A DNA stretch of 64,000 bases, from the NCBI GenBank assembly GCA_027603945.1, contig JADIIU010000045.1, positions 1 through 64,000 on the forward strand, in the 5' to 3' direction. The DNA is from Terramyces sp. JEL0728. Lineage: Eukaryota > Chytridiomycota > Chytridiomycetes > Rhizophydiales > Terramycetaceae. Position numbers and translations under genes: made by a program. Shown one piece after another: positions 22,848-34,448 of the stretch. How positions within the stretch are numbered: the stretch's first letter is position 1; each line of letters starts with the position of its first letter. The notes beneath the pieces were generated by a model. That model saw nothing but the letters and a program-made list of their open reading frames with translations. It had not been told where the DNA came from and searched no databases.

Positions 22848-23282
22848 TAAATAGTACATAATCTTTTGATTGTATTTCGGTATCCAGAACCATGAAAGAC
22901 CCGTAATTTACGAATTAACATGTCAATGGAATATTGAAATTGACTCTAGTGCAATAAAAACAGGGAGTGAATCCCTTGTGCGAAAATGAATAATTCTCAG
23001 TTAGTTGATGGTATTAATTGTTTAACTTGGCTCTCGACCAAATCTTGCTGTTGCTCACGACCTTGCTTGGAGTGGTTAAATACGCCAAACAGCTGGCAAT
23101 ACAAGAACAATCAAGTTGCTTTGACTTTGATATCAATCTGGATTTCTCCTTTGATGGTCCGGTAGACCCAAACCTTCTTTGTAATTCCTCCCTGGACGGA
23201 TGTTTCCTCGATTCGGAATTTAACCAAGATATCGCTGAAATAGAAGAGGAAATATCATTCTAGATGGGATATAAAGCATTTA
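22848..23282. other. Short spacer with an unresolved open frame
   Basis: A frame on the + strand ending at 23263 encodes an acidic, Cys-containing segment (DFDINLDFSFDGPVDPNLL, ending EIEEEISF) with a hydrophobic start, but has no ATG of its own. An ATG at 22986 opens a different frame of 59 codons. I could not find an intron of 18-23 nt that joins the two. It may be an exon of an unrecognised small gene, or chance. Confidence 0.25.
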
Positions 23283-23765
23283 TTAAATATTCGGATCGCC
23301 TTGTATTTCTACATTTTCTAAATACTTGTTTAAAGTCCTTCTTTGCGATCTTCTTTCTTGAATCAGCTCCTCTCTCTTTCTTGTCAGGCGGCGATAATCC
23401 AGCAGTTGGTATATGCAAATCACGATGCAGAGCAGTAGGATTATTAGCAGCAGGAATTCCAAGTAGGACATGAAGCAATTGAATGAACTGTCTTTTGCTG
23501 GGATTGGGTATGTTGTAGTTGTGTCTGTACTGTCCAATTCTAATGAATAGTGGGGTATTCGGCATAAATCAGCACCAGGCTGAATTACTGTCCCAAACAA
23601 ACACTTTCCGGTGAACTGGTATACTGGACACTTGGTATTTCTACATAACGCTTTGCATTCATTGATTGTTTTTGGTCCTTGCTCGATCCCATCCAGCAAC
23701 CTGCAGAACCCAACATAGGTTTCGTTTACCAGTTTGAATTCTATTGACTGATACCAAAAACTCAT
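23283..23765 (-). CDS. Membrane protein with PAN/apple-like Cys-rich ectodomain
   Basis: This 160-residue frame has an N-terminal Cys-rich part (CRLLDG, NECKALCRNTKCPVYQF, CLFG, DLCRIP) like a PAN/apple fold, a transmembrane helix near residues 99-124 (YLEFLLLIILLLCIVICIYQ) and a short basic tail with RLTRKREELIQERR. A tail of the same pattern occurs in the next gene (RLSKRKQELIREAR), so the two are probably related. No signal peptide is visible at the proposed ATG, and a stop sits just upstream in frame, so a first exon carrying the signal may be missing. A ligand-binding surface role is inference. Confidence 0.55.
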   Translation of the reverse strand: MSFWYQSIEFKLVNETYVGFCRLLDGIEQGPKTINECKALCRNTKCPVYQFTGKCLFGTVIQPGADLCRIPHYSLELDSTDTTTTYPIPAKDSSFNCFMSYLEFLLLIILLLCIVICIYQLLDYRRLTRKREELIQERRSQRRTLNKYLENVEIQGDPNI

Positions 23766-24028
23766 CCAGTTGTGCTTATCATTTGTGGTTTATAAGTGAC
23801 TGCTGACCATAGAATCTAAAGGGAAAGGTTTGAATTCCGAGCTCCGAGTCTCTATACTTTCCATTACACAGACGGCTAAAAAAGAATTGATGACAAATTG
23901 GGAAAATTGAATAGTGGACTTGCGATTTCAATAGCAGTTGACCATCAACTTGGATTTCTGTGCTGTATCTTCAGCATCAAGGATATTTTGCGGCTAGGAA
24001 TACAATGAATAGTTATTCTAAAAAACGT

Positions 24029-24988
24029 TTATTCTTCAGCGCTCACTTCATTTACAGTGGATAAACGAGAAGGCAGCGCATCATTTGGAGTGGAGTTAAC
24101 TGCAGTTTCAACGCTCATTCCTGGGATATGTCTTTGCTTTCTCTGCTCTATAGCTCTATTAGATTCAGCTGCACGTGCTTCTCGAATCAGTTCTTGTTTC
24201 CTTTTCGATAATCTATTCAGCAAGTACAAGAATGGAATCAGCAAGACAACAATCACAGCCAGGGCTACACCGATTATAATCAATATTCTGGATGCGAATG
24301 GCAGGTCTCCACTGTTAGAATCACTCGAAGATGATGTTGGTAGGGGAATTCCTGTTTGCAGTGTTCCAGTTGGTACTGCGCTGCCAGCAGGATTTGACTC
24401 TGTAGGCAAAGAGCCCTGTTGTATAATAGTAGTAGATACACGAACAAAAGTGGTAAGAGTAGGGAGAGGGGCTACAGCTGTATTTCCTCCCTGGGTAATT
24501 TGGGGGTTCGAGTTTCCATTAGAACTACCAGAGCCGCCATTATTACCATTACTAGTAGCACCTCCATTTCCATTAGGCGTACCAGTGTTTTGTGGTTTGG
24601 CAGGAGTTCCATTAGGATTTGGGTCCCCCTGGCATTGCACAGCGCCAGTATTAAAGCTGCAGCCAGACTTTGTATAATCACCATATATCCCACACCTACG
24701 TATATCATTTGTTCCAATTGGTTTATCCAGTCCGACGAGCCCACTCCTCAGAGCACAGTTTCCTGCAATTTCATAGGTAAAATGTGAACATTGACTATCT
24801 TGCAAGCATATTCTTCCGCACTGGTCTGGGCTAGCTGGTATTGAGCTGTAAGGTTGCGAGTTAAAGTTGCAATTGTAATTGATAATGGTATTGTAGTCGT
24901 CGCCATAAAATTGCAATCCGTTGTATATATATATTCTGCCAGAAACTGCTAGCGCCGGCACAGCCAACAGCAGTTGTAGGACTGACAT
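24029..24988 (-). CDS. Type I membrane protein: PAN/apple-like domain, Gly/Asn/Thr-rich stalk, TM, basic tail
   Basis: A 319-residue intronless protein. Residues 1-17 are a good signal peptide (MSVLQLLLAVPALAVSG). A Cys-rich domain follows to about residue 118, with QCGRICLQDSQCSHFTYE, the core of PAN/apple folds (C-x3-C then C-x-x-F). Residues about 120-225 are low complexity (NGNGG, TSSSSDSNSG), probably an O-glycosylated stalk. A TM helix near 232-255 (ILIIIGVALAVIVVLLIPFL) leads to a tail with SKRKQELIREARAAE. It lies 263 bp upstream (same strand) of the shorter related gene. Probably a surface adhesion or sensing protein. Confidence 0.75.
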   Translation of the reverse strand: MSVLQLLLAVPALAVSGRIYIYNGLQFYGDDYNTIINYNCNFNSQPYSSIPASPDQCGRICLQDSQCSHFTYEIAGNCALRSGLVGLDKPIGTNDIRRCGIYGDYTKSGCSFNTGAVQCQGDPNPNGTPAKPQNTGTPNGNGGATSNGNNGGSGSSNGNSNPQITQGGNTAVAPLPTLTTFVRVSTTIIQQGSLPTESNPAGSAVPTGTLQTGIPLPTSSSSDSNSGDLPFASRILIIIGVALAVIVVLLIPFLYLLNRLSKRKQELIREARAAESNRAIEQRKQRHIPGMSVETAVNSTPNDALPSRLSTVNEVSAEE

Positions 24989-25472
24989 TCTAGGTCTATT
25001 TTAGGTGTTGAAAAAACATCTCTTCCTAGAAAAGCAACTGCCCCGAATATTCCAGAAACGGAATCGCTTCGTGAACTTGAATTAGCTGTCCAATCTTTGA
25101 AAACCTGTCTCGGAACAGAGATCGGCACATTAAAGATTCCCAGCAAATACAATTGAGTCTGCCTCGAAAGCTGCCCGAATTCTATTGAGTAAGGTCTCGC
25201 CGAATTCGCATTTCAAAGATAAAGCTCTTGCAAACAGCTGATAATGGCAAAAATCAGTGACTATGCAGAATTGCAGCAGGATTACGTCATCGAGAACACT
25301 AACCTGTATTTCTGATATATGGGCAATATATAAAGCAGAACATTCGCTTTACATACCGATCCGTCAATTTCCGGTTCCGTAAATCCTAGCGGTAGTTTGA
25401 ATCCATTTGATTGATAGAAAAGTCACGTGCTCGAGTTTAGTTTTGGAATGGTCGCAAATTATTCACAATAAC
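24989..25472. other. Intergenic with unresolved coding-like fragments
   Basis: This is the divergent spacer between the PAN-like gene and the flippase. Two stretches look coding but cannot be assembled. On +, 25016-25157 reads through to ETESLRELELAVQSLKT and ends with a stop at 25155-25157, without an ATG. Also on +, an ATG at 25244 begins MAKISDYAELQQDYVIENTN and stops after 23 codons. On the minus strand, 25290-25420 has an open frame including GFKLPLGFTEPEIDGSV. None has a clear start and stop. Confidence 0.3.
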
Positions 25473-28400
25473 ATGGATAGTCTGCTTGTACTGGTAGGAA
25501 TAAAACATCCGCATCCGAAAACCTTTGTACCTGAAGGTAGCAGAATAGTCTACATTAATGATTCAGTAAAGCAGCGCCAGAATTTAGAATGCGACAACTC
25601 TATCTCTACTGGCAAATACAAACCCCATACTTTCCTGCCAAAGGTAACAGTTGTTGACACTAGTTTTTAGCGGAATTCTTTTCCAAATATGCCAACATCT
25701 TTTTCTTGTTTACAGGGACGATTCAAATGGTTGGCCACCTATCACCAACATCGAGATTTGGAACAGTAATACCATTGTCAGTGATTGCCTTTATTTCCGG
25801 ACTAAAAGAATTGTCTGAAGACCGTAAGCGGCATATGCAGGACAATATCGTGAATAATCGAATCGTAAAAGTGTTTCGAGGCTCTTCATTTCAGGATTGC
25901 TTGTGGAAAGACATAATGGTTGGCGATGTTGTAAAAGTGGAGGATTTAGCGCATTTCCCTGCGGATCTAGTCGTAATTTCGTCTTCAGAACCAGATGGAT
26001 TATGTTACATTGAAACTTCAAACTTGGACGGCGAAACGAATCTCAAAATTAAACAGAGTATACCAGAAACAGCCAATTGTATAACTCCGGATTCAATTGC
26101 AAGATTTGACGCAAAATTAGAAACCGAACTTCCAAACAACTCACTATACACCTTTTCAGCAACGCTCAATCTCAGCGGACACTGCTATCCGATAGGACCA
26201 AACCAGCTATTATTGCGCGGAGCACAGCTAAGGAATACCAAGTGGGTGTATGCAATCGTGGTATTCACAGGACACGAAACAAAATTAATGAAAAATGCAA
26301 CTCCAACTCCAATCAAAAAAACTAAAGTAGAAAACATGGTCAACTCTGAAATCATATTTTTGCTATTTGTGCTACTAATAATGGCAATTACTTGCGCTAC
26401 AGGACAAATGATTGCTGAAAACTCATCCTTATTCAATCATCATTTCCTACTGTCCTCCAAAATTACACCTCTGGAATTTACAGGAAATATTTTGACGTTT
26501 GTTATCCTTTTCAATAATTTTATTCCGCTATCGATGGTTGTTACAGTGGAAATTGTGCGTATAGCGCTTGCTCAGTTCATAAATTTGGATTTGGACATGT
26601 ATCACGATCAAAGCCAAATAGGTGCAGTAGCCAAAACTTCAACATTGGTGGAAGAACTCGGCCAAGTAGATTTTCTATTCAGCGACAAAACTGGAACTCT
26701 TACCCAAAATATTATGACATTTAAAATGGCAAGTATCGGAGGAGTAAATTATTCGGAAACCATTCCGGAGGGCAAGGCTATTGCAGAAGCTGAAGGTCAT
26801 ATGGTAATTTTCGGTTTACGATAGAAGTACAAGACATTCAGCGACCTTAAGGAAAATCTTCAAAAAGGACCAAATCAGGCGATCTTGAACAACTTTTTGG
26901 CTCTTTTATCTGTTTGTCATACAGTGATTCCTGAAAGAGATGACGCCAACCCTTCAATTGTTAAATACCAAGCTTCTTCGCCGGATGAAGCTGCACTTGT
27001 TGAAGGTGCCAAGCAGCTAGGCTATTTCTTCCACACTCGAAAACCAAAGTACATATGCATCAGCGTCGACGGGATTGACATTCAATATGAACTTTTAAAC
27101 ATAAACGAATTCAATTCAGATAGAAAAAGAATGTCAATGGTAGTAAGATGTCCGGACAAGACGATTAAATTGTTTATCAAAGGAGCAGATACAGTCATGT
27201 TTGAAAGACTATCCGAAAAAGCGCAGTACAGGGAAGAAACTGAGTATTCGTTGGCTGAATATGCAAATGAAGGCTTAAGAACACTAGTCATTGCCTCAAG
27301 AGTAATTTCGGAACCAGAGTATGAAGAATGGAGCAAGGTATACAATGCAGCAGCTACCTCGATAGAAAATAGAGAAAAGAAGTTGGAAGATGCTGCAGAT
27401 ATCATTGAAAAGAATCTAGAGCTTATTGGCGCGACTGCAATCGAAGATAAATTACAAGATGAAGTGCCAGATACCATCCACACATTAATGGAGGCAGGAA
27501 TAAGAGTTTGGGTATTAACCGGGGATAGACAAGAAACAGCAATCAACATTGCATATTCAACAAAGTTAATCAACCCTCGAATGGCACTGCTAATTTGCAA
27601 CAAAACGACTTTGGAAGATACTAAAGAATATTTGGTGGGCTGCTTGACTCAACTCAAACTATCTTTGAAGCCATATAAAAAGCCGAGCTGGCTAGAGACT
27701 TTTATTCGTGGAAATTCTGGAAGTTACAAGTTTGACAAGTCTTATGGTTTAGATACGGTATTTATCATTGACTATAGCCTCCAATGGCGCTCGTTATAGA
27801 TGGAAAGTCGCTGGGCTTTGCTTTGGATCCTTCTTTAAGGTTTAAATTTCTAGAACTGGCTCTGATGTGCGAGGCTGTAGTTTGTTGCCGCGTATCTCCT
27901 TTACAAAAAGCCCTGGTTGTTCGATTGGTGAAAAGGAATGTTGCAGGTGCTGTTACAATGGCGATCGGCGATGGTGCAAACGATGTTGGGATGATTCAAG
28001 CTGCTCACGTTGGGGTTGGTATTTCTGGCATGGAAGGTCAGCAGGCTGCACGGTCCAGCGATTTTTCGATATCACAATTTCGATACCTGAAGAAACTGCT
28101 CCTTGTTCACGGCAGTTGGGCATACGATAGAGTGTCCAAGGTGATTTTGTACTGTTTTTACAAAAATTTCACCCTGTACCTGATCCAATTTTGGTTTACA
28201 CTGAAAAATAACTTTTCTGGCATGGTATTTACTTGCTAACATAGACTCTATTCGAAACTTGGGCTGGAGTTTCGTCCTACAACGTGTTATGGACTTTATT
28301 GCCCCCTTTAGCATTCGGAATACTTGACCAGTGTGTAAACAGCAAGATGCTGTTCAGATACCCTCAATTGTATAAAGCCGGGCAGGATGATCTGTACTAC

Positions 28401-29018
28401 AACCATGCTAGATTCTTAGGATGGGCAAGCGGAGCACTCTGTCATTCTGTTCTCCTTTTCTTTGGTTGGATGCTGATTATCGGAGAAGGGGAGATTTTGG
28501 GGAATGGGAAAGTGGTGGACAACTGGGTATTTGGGATATTTGTCTATACGAGCACTCTGTTTGTGATAATGATCAAGCTCTGCCTGGTTATTGACAGCGT
28601 CAACTACGTCTTTGCGTTTACTATTACTGTAAGTGTCATTGGATATCTCTGTCTGTTCCCTGCATATATCGTGATTGGACCTATGGTTGGCATTTCAACC
28701 GAACTCAAAAATGCATTGCCGGGAATACTTTCCACAACTGCATTCTACTTTGGAACATTTTTCATTCCAATAGTAGCCAATCTACTTGATTTCACGCTGA
28801 AATACATCAAATGCAGATACTATCCAGATCCACACCATATTATCCAAGAAATACAAAAGTGTAATATCCCTGATTATCGACCGAGAACAAGATGGTTTAA
28901 CCAATTTGTATTAAAGTACCATAGAGCCAGCCATTCAAGCTACAGCTTCTCTCAATCTGAAGGACAGGAGAAATTAATTAGACGATACGACAGTACAAAA
29001 AGAAAACCACTTGGATAA
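25473..29018 (+). CDS. P4-type ATPase, aminophospholipid flippase
   Basis: A 1154-residue phospholipid-translocating ATPase (Drs2/Dnf/ATP8 family) that moves lipids to the cytosolic leaflet. Family landmarks in order: RIVYINDSV near residue 22, [20 protein letters not shown] restored by splicing, [10 protein letters not shown] (the A domain, with DGET), the phosphorylation motif DKTGTLTQN with Asp near residue 398, [18 protein letters not shown] (nucleotide binding), [14 protein letters not shown], and [13 protein letters not shown]. The C-terminal helices end in a basic tail. Introns are 25644-25663, 26804-26824, 27758-27777 and 28225-28244 (20-21 nt). The start at 25473 is the first ATG; an upstream exon is possible. 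A Cdc50-type partner would be needed. Convergent with the next gene, with 16 bp between stops. Confidence 0.93.
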
Positions 29019-29034
29019 TTAATAAATATGTATA

Positions 29035-30723
29035 TTATTTGAACCTGTTCTTGCTAGTTACTTTTATAGCTTTCTCTACATATCTTTGCTGGTATTTTCT
29101 AAACATTTTGCATTGTTGCTGCACGTTATATTTGTACAGAATTTCCTCGTCTGTCATTGTTATAAATTTGGTTGATTCTACACTCAGTGGCAGGTTCATC
29201 CAATCGCTAGCTGTAACGATTGATCCAATTTCACAATTTTCGACAGCGGTAACCGTATAGGGTGACATGTACTTTCCTCTCAACACAACTTCTTCATTAA
29301 ATGTGCAATTTGGGTTAAAATAGCCCATCAGCACTTGTTTTTCACCTTTTGGAAACTTTACTGTTCTGAATACTGCACATTTGCCAGAAATTACAAAGAA
29401 GACAATGTCTGCTACACCTCCTTGTTGTATAATCACTGTGCCTTTGGGGATCTGTCGAAGTACAAATCGATCCGCGATGATTTTCAATGAAGCAAAGTCA
29501 AGCTTGTTCAAAAACTTGAACTTTTGGAGAGTAAAGGTCAAATTTTTCAAATACATCCCATGCGCTATTCCCATTAATTTTTTAAAGTGCTGTTTTTCAA
29601 GTGAGAGTAATACAGTGTCTTGATTGGCGATGATGGTTGTACTTCGCGCCAGGTCGTTGAACAGTGCTCTATCTCCAAATTTTTCGCCGGCTTGCATGGT
29701 CGCTATATAGTTTATTATCTGTTTGCCGTCAACCTCGATACCTTTATTCAGAAACACTTTGACAGAACCAGTCAAAACCACATACCACTTTAATCCCACA
29801 TCGCCTTGTCTAAATATCACACTTCCGCTTTCAAATTTCTCTACATTCATCAGCCGCCATAATTGGACAAGAATATAATCAGGCTTCCCGATAAATGCAG
29901 GTTGTGTTCGCAGGTAATCATCCACCATCTGCAATTCCTTGGTAGCTCTGTTCTGTTTGGATAATATTGCAATAATTTCCTCCACCGTGGATAGTTTTCT
30001 ATTCATCCGTTGTTTGTTTTCGAAATCGTGAATCTGTTTATGGGCTTCTGACGGGTGCTTGTGATTCAAAGCATAGCCTATTTGATTCAAGACTAGTTCG
30101 CTGGAGTGATAGTCTATTCTTTGCAAAAATGCTCTGTCTACTTTTTTTTGAGGGTGGTAAACGCTGTTTAACACTATAGCGCTGGAAGTCAGTGTTAAAT
30201 CCTTTTCTGATTGGGCCGCAGTCTGGGCAGATGGCTTTCTTTGCTTTGCTACCCTGTATTGATCAATCGAGTCTATAAATTTCTGGATTAACAATATTTA
30301 CGTGATGATAGTCGATAATTTCTGATTTTGTTACTGATTTTCTTTGAAAATATTGGTCAGTCAGTATTTCAACATGTTCAAACAGATCTTTTGAGTGCGG
30401 TTTCTTTTCAATCTTTTTGGGTAGCGGTGGTAAGCTTTTTGAAATAACTGGTTTCTCGCTTTTCGTGGCAGCTGGTTCCGATATCAAAGACACAATTTCT
30501 GATTCGTCCGATTCATACTCCATAGCTGGGATATTAACGGCGGGTAAATGCGATTTTCTTACTTCTGCAATTGTGTGTTCTCGCTCTATTTCATAGACTT
30601 GGTTTTGACGCCTTTCATTATTTCAGAATACCTTTCTTGGCGGTCCTTTACAGCTTCTAGGGAAGGCTCTTTAAATTCCAATTTCAGTGCCGATTCCAAA
30701 GCCATCAGATTAATCTTCCTCAT
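29035..30723 (-). CDS. Protein with two cyclic-nucleotide-binding domains
   Basis: A 549-residue protein. After a disordered acidic/basic N-terminal region it has two cNMP-binding folds, the first near residues 285-400 (FESGSVIFRQGDVGLKWYVV, then FGDRALFNDLARSTTIIA) and the second near 405-520 (IPKGTVIIQQGGVADIVFFV). The first phosphate-binding cassette reads FGDRAL where cAMP-binding proteins have FGE(L/I)AL, but keeps the downstream Arg. It has no kinase or channel segment and lacks the dimerisation/inhibitor motif of PKA regulatory subunits. Introns are 30612-30631 (20 nt) and 30283-30301 (19 nt). It may be an Epac-like or CNBD2-like sensor; whether it binds nucleotide is uncertain. Confidence 0.8.
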
Positions 30724-30761
30724 GATTTGGGAGTGAAATAAAAGCACGTCACCAATAATGA

Positions 30762-30968
30762 ATGCATAAATTCCCGAGAAATATCAAACACAAGGCCGCT
30801 CGTTACAGTAGTTGTAGATCTGCTTCAGTCTTGGCGGTTGAGTCTGTCAAATTGGGGCTTTGCGTATTCTGTGTAGTCCCAAAGTATGCACACCTAGCCA
30901 TTATAGGAGACGATGTGGAATGCAAATCGGTGGATACCAGGCATCTGGCTGGATATTTGATTTTTTAG
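30762..30968 (+). CDS. Small hypothetical protein
   Basis: A 68-codon frame (MHKFPRNIKHKAARYSS..., ending HLAGYLIF) with a basic N-terminus and alternating hydrophobic strands (LGLCVFCVVPKYAHLAIIG). It fills the spacer between the cNMP-binding gene (divergent) and the next + strand gene, ending 15 bp before its ATG. I do not recognise it; no intron is needed. It could be a real small protein or a chance frame. Confidence 0.35.
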   Translation: MHKFPRNIKHKAARYSSCRSASVLAVESVKLGLCVFCVVPKYAHLAIIGDDVECKSVDTRHLAGYLIF

Positions 30969-30983
30969 TCAAAAAAAATAAAA

Positions 30984-33770
30984 ATGCAAATCAGCGAGAA
31001 ACTATACAAGCTGAAATCCAACGATATCAATGACAAATTACAGGCAATAAATGGATTGCGGCCATTGCTGATATACAATCAAATCATTCTAGAAAATATT
31101 TCTGTTTATTTATATAAAACTTCCAGCAAAAACAGGGAAATGTGGGCCATCTTCAAATCATTACTAGAAACCGAAACGATTTTGAATCCTACCGATAAAT
31201 TATTTTTCAATTTGCTAAAAAATATTGATCCTCAGTCAAAGGCAACAAGCGAACCAAAGCAAAAGAAACAAAAAACCACAGAGGACTTGAATGATGCGGA
31301 ACTATTAGAGATGCTTTTGGAAATATTTAGATTAATTATCAAAAATCCAAATCAGACTTCATTGTCGCAAGAGCAGGTGCTCTCTCAATTGCACACCATA
31401 CTGGACAAAAAGAATGGATTAATTGATGAAATGATCAAGTATTCAATTGGACAGCAGCCCACAAAGAAACATTTCTTGCTGCTGGTTAACTTGATGAATC
31501 CAATAGGCAGATATGATTTGCAGCTGTTTTCATTACTGGTGGACAAACTATTGCTGTACCAATCGGATATTTCACTACTACTATCTGAAATTGCAAGAAA
31601 ACTTGTCACCAATGCTCAATCTGATGAACCAAAACAACTGCAGAATCTGGATTTGTACAATGACAAGCAATCATTTCACAAGCAAATTCTTACAACTTTG
31701 CCTTCACTCGATTTGCATCTACATCAAACTATATTGCAGAAATTCAAGAATGATATTGTTTTGTTTTTATTGATGCAGCGAAAAGAAAATTTGAAGGATT
31801 TGCTACCGCTGATCAAATATGACAAGCAGTATCACTTTTATTTCAAAGGCATATTCAGCGACATACTAGACCTAAAATCAGTCGAATTGCTGCTGGTCAT
31901 GATTGAATTTGATTACAATATCATTGATCGAGAATTGGATTCAGTTTGGGATATTGTGAATGTTGATGAAATTCAGCTACTGGAATCAAATAATGACGGG
32001 ATGGAGGTAGATACAGATCAAATTCAATTAAAAATTCAGTTCTTTAATGTATTGATGGAAAAGTATGCAAAAGCGCGTGATATGACTAAACTTTTTGATT
32101 CATTCTTTGAAAATACAAATCAAGAATTGTTGAAATCAAAGTCGGTTATCAAGAAATTCAACGAAATAGTGTCTCAACAAACCTCTGCAATTGCATTACA
32201 ACTCTACAATTACTTGATTACCAAGAGTTCATTACTTACTTGCAATCTGCTAATTTATGCGCAAATCAATCAAGCAAAGATACAAGAAACTAGCGATGAC
32301 GATATTAAAGTCGTATTGTATCAATTACTGGACGACTACTATTCAGACGACTTGAATTATGAGCTGATGTGTTTGCACACTGACAAAACAATGAAGTCTG
32401 ATTACATTGATAAAATTTATGAAAATATGGACACCAAAATCATGGATCGATACTTGTTTTCAATTTGCATGAATAGTAGTAGCAAGCAAATCAAGATGTA
32501 TTTGAAAGCCAAATTCAAAGATTTTCGGGTTGATGAAGACTTTTTTGAAATCAAGCCAATACAGAAAGAGTTTTTTGGTTTGTTTAGCAAAAAGATGGAT
32601 AAAGTCTTGCAACAGAAGGAGCAGAAAAAGATTGAAAAGCTCGTCAATATCCTGAAGCAGTTCCCAGTTCAATATTTTTCCAGGGTAGAAAGAGCAAAAA
32701 TCCAGCAGTATCTTTATCAAATACAAAAAGAGTTCAATCTCGACTTGGAAGATATGTTTATCAAGTACATGAAGACGCTTGATAGGTCCCAATTGCTATT
32801 TTACAAGCACAATGAAAAGATTATGGAAAAAGCTTTGAAATTATCTGATTTAGATATTGTGATGGAGAATGAAAGCATGGTTAAACCATTTTGGAAATTG
32901 ATCAAGTAAGTATTGTTAATACAGGAAAAAGAAACTTAAAAGCGGGTACGACGAATTGTACAAAAAATCACTTGAAACCACCGACCTCGGGTTGATTGAT
33001 ATCTTGTTGGAGCACAAGTTTAGCAACGAATTACTTTCAAGGCTAGATTTGAGTGACTTTAAAGCGGTAAAAGTGTTGTTGAAATACAAACAAACCGAAC
33101 AGCTGTTTCAACGGCTATGGGCATTTAATTTGGATTATCAAGTCAAGCTGGCTCCAGAAATGGTTGCCTATCACCATGTAGAGCTACAGAGACTCAAGAA
33201 TGAAATAACCAATGGGTCCGACAAGGAAATCACTGGGCTGCTCTATTCTTTAAAGAATCACTTATTTATTTCGGACTGTCCGTCATTGCTTAGATATGGA
33301 ACAGAGAAAACTAAACAGACGGTGTATGAAATAGTAAATCATTGGATAAAGAACAAGGTAAGCGTGATTTAACAAAGATGGTGAAACCAGTTCACGTCCC
33401 TATCATTCTTGGGCTTTTATATGACACTAAGGAATTCAAAACTGAAAAGTACTTTGTATTGTACAATCTATTGAAGCACTCCAAAGTCATACTCCCGCAA
33501 TACATTTTTGCCCTCCAACAAATAGACAACCTGCCACGTATTTTGGAAAACATGAAGAATGTCAAAGGGATTTCCAAGCACATCATTTTCTTGCTATTCT
33601 TTGTTCTGACAAGGCAAGAGGAGCTGTGCTTTATGGTCTTGGATTTGTGTGATGACAATGCCAGAAGCTGTTTATTAGCTTGCTTGAATGATCGATTTGG
33701 GTATCTGTTGAACCGATATAAAGATATTGTGACGAAATGGGAGAAGCAACGCTACCGCGGGAATGCCTAA
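30984..33770 (+). CDS. Large alpha-helical protein, possibly URB2/Npa2-like ribosome-biogenesis factor
   Basis: A 915-residue, Leu/Lys/Gln-rich, almost entirely helical protein with a short basic nuclear-signal-like stretch (KQKKQKTTEDLND near residue 95). Introns are 32906-32924 (gtaagtattgttaatacag) and 33358-33377 (gtaagcgtgatttaacaaag). The C-terminus, LNRYKDIVTKWEKQRYRGNA, resembles the ending of the nucleolar URB2/Npa2 proteins, which have a helical solenoid and a tyrosine-rich final segment; that is my only basis for the suggestion. Other HEAT-like solenoids are possible. The stop is TAATAAA. Confidence 0.4.
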
Positions 33771-34448
33771 TAAACCACAATGTCCTCGAAATATTTTGGC
33801 ATATTTCAGGTTTCGGGTTTCATATATGGCTGAGCCTGTAATTTGATTCCCATTTTAACCAAAAAAATGAAACAATTAGGATAAAGCTGAGCTGCTGTTG
33901 CCACCGAATGCGAGATAGGAGGCAATGAATAGAGCCATTCAAGCTATCAGCAGATTCCAAGGTAGTGTAATTAGGAATCCATAAAGTCAAATCTTTAGTA
34001 TTCTTTTTGCCAAGGTTTCCAAGGGATTGTAAGCTGGCTATTCATAATGCAAAATATCACTGCGATATATCGGCGACTATTAGCTGCTTGGCCAGCTCCA
34101 AGGTCTGTCGGTGGACACGCTGGTCATAGTATGCTTGACAGCTCATTGTGCGGGGCCCAATTCATCCAATAAGTGTGCCACCTAACTTGAAGCTACACTT
34201 ACCTGGATAAACCTGGATGAATGCTGCGGATACGAATCAAAACACGTCCTCGACAACCCAGCTCCAGCATTATCGCACACGACCTATCTTTGTGTGCCTA
34301 TTTCCCCTCAATTCTCGGTACCAAAAAAAGACGGTAAGCCGTAGTAAGAAAGCCCAAAAAACCACGAGGGTTTCATATCTCTGGCGCCTCGCTACAAAAT
34401 GCAGTTGCAGATTCATTTCATACCGTTTTAAAATTCTAGACAGAAATA
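33771..34448. other. Intergenic, no gene seen
   Basis: About 680 bp between two + strand genes. A 107-codon frame at 34217-34540 overlaps the start of the next gene in another phase and has no family resemblance, so I treat it as chance. No tRNA, snRNA or intron-linked frame was found. There is a minor near-repeat (TGGATAAACCTGGATGAATG) around 34203-34222. Confidence 0.4.

Noticed and set aside
24949..25152. 67-codon minus-strand frame next to the PAN-like gene
   Set aside because: It overlaps the signal peptide of the PAN-like gene out of phase; the + strand reading of the same bases looks more protein-like.
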